A program made the translations under genes and the position numbers. DNA of 6,473 nt from contig JAHFCS010000130.1 in NCBI GenBank assembly GCA_023249395.1, positions 1 to 6,473 of the forward strand. The letters run 5' to 3'. A model generated the notes under the pieces. That model worked only from the letters and a program-made list of their open reading frames with translations, was not told where the DNA came from and did not search any database. Shown piece after piece: positions 5,808 to 6,473 of the stretch (its first letter is position 1; the number at the start of each line of letters is the position of its first letter). This DNA is from Gemmatimonadota bacterium. Its GTDB lineage: Bacteria; Gemmatimonadota; Gemmatimonadetes; Gemmatimonadales; Gemmatimonadaceae.

Positions 5808-6344
5808 ATGGCTCAACCCGCATTGGCGGTCGTCGGAATGATCCGCAATGCGCAAGGTATTCGCGGTGAAGTGGTGGTCGAGCCGATCACCGACGCGCCG
5901 GACGCGGTATTCGCGCCCGGCCGTCGTCTTTTCATTGGCGACCGAGGCGGAAATGTTCCTGCGTCCGAAACTGCTCCGGCGCTCGTGATCGAGGTCGCGC
6001 GCCCTTTCAAGGCCGGGCTCATCGTCAAGTTCGGCGGGGTCGACGACAGGAACGCCGCCGAGCTCCTTCGAGGGCGTTATCTGCTCGCGCCTTTCGAGGA
6101 GCTCGAGCCGCTGGCGGAGGACGAGGTATACCTGCACGATCTGATCGGGATGCAGGTGCAGCTCGACAGCGGTGACCGGGTGGGTGAGGTGACGTCGTAC
6201 TACGAGCTGCCGCAGGGCCTGACGCTGGATGTCGCGACGCCGCGCGGGAGTGTGCTCGTCCCCTATCGTCCGGAGGTTGTCGAGCGCACCGACGGAGACG
6301 CGCGGGTAATCGTCGTAAAGTCCGAAGTCGGCCTGTTCGAATAG
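5808..6344 (+). CDS. rimM: Ribosome maturation factor RimM
   Basis: RimM binds S19 in the 30S head and assists late 16S rRNA processing and assembly. The 178-residue length is normal. The N-terminal beta-barrel domain starts VVGMIRNAQGIRGEVVVEPI (8-27), matching the family pattern of a glycine and an HG/QGIRGEV turn. The C-terminal PRC-barrel domain starts at about residue 104 with EDEVYLHDLIGMQV (104-117) and ends with SVLVPYRPEVVERTD (148-162) and a terminal GLFE. I chose the ATG at 5808 because the match begins there and GGGGAG sits 4 nt upstream, inside the end of rpsP. The frame is open further upstream to 5514, but that part is only a shadow of rpsP. trmD follows within 5 bp or overlaps slightly. 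Confidence 0.96.
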   Translation: MAQPALAVVGMIRNAQGIRGEVVVEPITDAPDAVFAPGRRLFIGDRGGNVPASETAPALVIEVARPFKAGLIVKFGGVDDRNAAELLRGRYLLAPFEELEPLAEDEVYLHDLIGMQVQLDSGDRVGEVTSYYELPQGLTLDVATPRGSVLVPYRPEVVERTDGDARVIVVKSEVGLFE

Positions 6345-6349
6345 TGATC

Positions 6350-6473
6350 ATGCCATTGCGAATCAACGTGGTCACGATATTCCCGGAATTCTTCACCGGC
6401 CCCCTCTCGCTGAGTATCCCCTCACGTGCCGCTGCGGCAGGAAGCGTCGAGTACAACGTCGTCGATCTCAGGG
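6350..6473 (+). CDS. trmD: tRNA (guanine-N1)-methyltransferase TrmD, N-terminal fragment
   Basis: TrmD methylates G37 of tRNAs with S-adenosylmethionine, preventing +1 frameshifting. Only the first 41 codons lie in the window. They match the family start: RINVVTIFPEFFTGPLSLSI at 4-23, then SRAAAAGSVEYNVVDLR at 25-41, which corresponds to the usual pattern of FPE, a short hydrophobic helix, an RA(x)G turn and a strand ending D(I/L)R. The knotted SAM-binding core lies outside. The start could be this ATG or an in-frame GTG at 6344, which would overlap the rimM stop by one base (TAGTG). Neither has a clear Shine-Dalgarno sequence, so translation is probably coupled to rimM. The order rpsP-rimM-trmD is very widely conserved, which supports the call. 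rplS would be expected next, but it is not seen here. Confidence 0.94.
   Translation, partial: MPLRINVVTIFPEFFTGPLSLSIPSRAAAAGSVEYNVVDLR

Noticed and set aside
1..6473. Mobile element, CRISPR array, defence island or other accessory system
   Set aside because: All main genes are intact core or regulatory genes in a sensible order, with no transposase, integrase, array repeats, tRNA or abrupt change in composition.

Overview
This is a GC-rich bacterial window (visibly above 60% GC, with strong G/C preference at third codon positions) from a genome I would place in Gemmatimonadota. The main reason is the 723-residue kinase, whose N-terminus (SSRYKLERELGRGGMATVYL, HPHIVPLFDSG) and domain order (kinase, TolB-N/FlgO-like domain, TPR repeats) are typical of the large kinase family in that phylum. 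This assignment is by recognition, not by a search.

Layout. The left 3.9 kb is read on the minus strand. A Ser/Thr protein kinase gene (1708-3879) is followed 66 bp downstream by lon (from 1641, running off the left edge). The lon part shows the substrate-binding N-domain, the central coil and most of the AAA+ module, but not the protease domain. The right 2.5 kb is read on the plus strand: ffh (3995-5335), rpsP (5429-5806), rimM (5808-6344) and the first 41 codons of trmD (from 6350, running off the right edge). The two groups diverge from a 115-bp region (3880-3994). That region holds three separate inverted repeats and plausible promoters for both directions.

How the genes work together. 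ffh-rpsP-rimM-trmD is the well-known translation and secretion cluster. Ffh is the SRP GTPase for co-translational membrane targeting, S16 is a small-subunit ribosomal protein, RimM helps 30S maturation, and TrmD makes m1G37 in tRNA. The minus-strand pair combines a signalling kinase with the ATP-dependent protease Lon. Whether they are functionally linked cannot be told from sequence.

Most of the window is conserved housekeeping DNA, and I see no mobile element, CRISPR array, tRNA, rRNA or defence system. The points most worth a second look are these: a possible 29-codon small ORF filling the ffh-rpsP gap, with coding-like third-position GC bias and a stop that overlaps the rpsP start; the three inverted repeats between the kinase and ffh; signs that ffh (and perhaps lon) may be made from leaderless mRNA; and a kinase that lacks a membrane segment.
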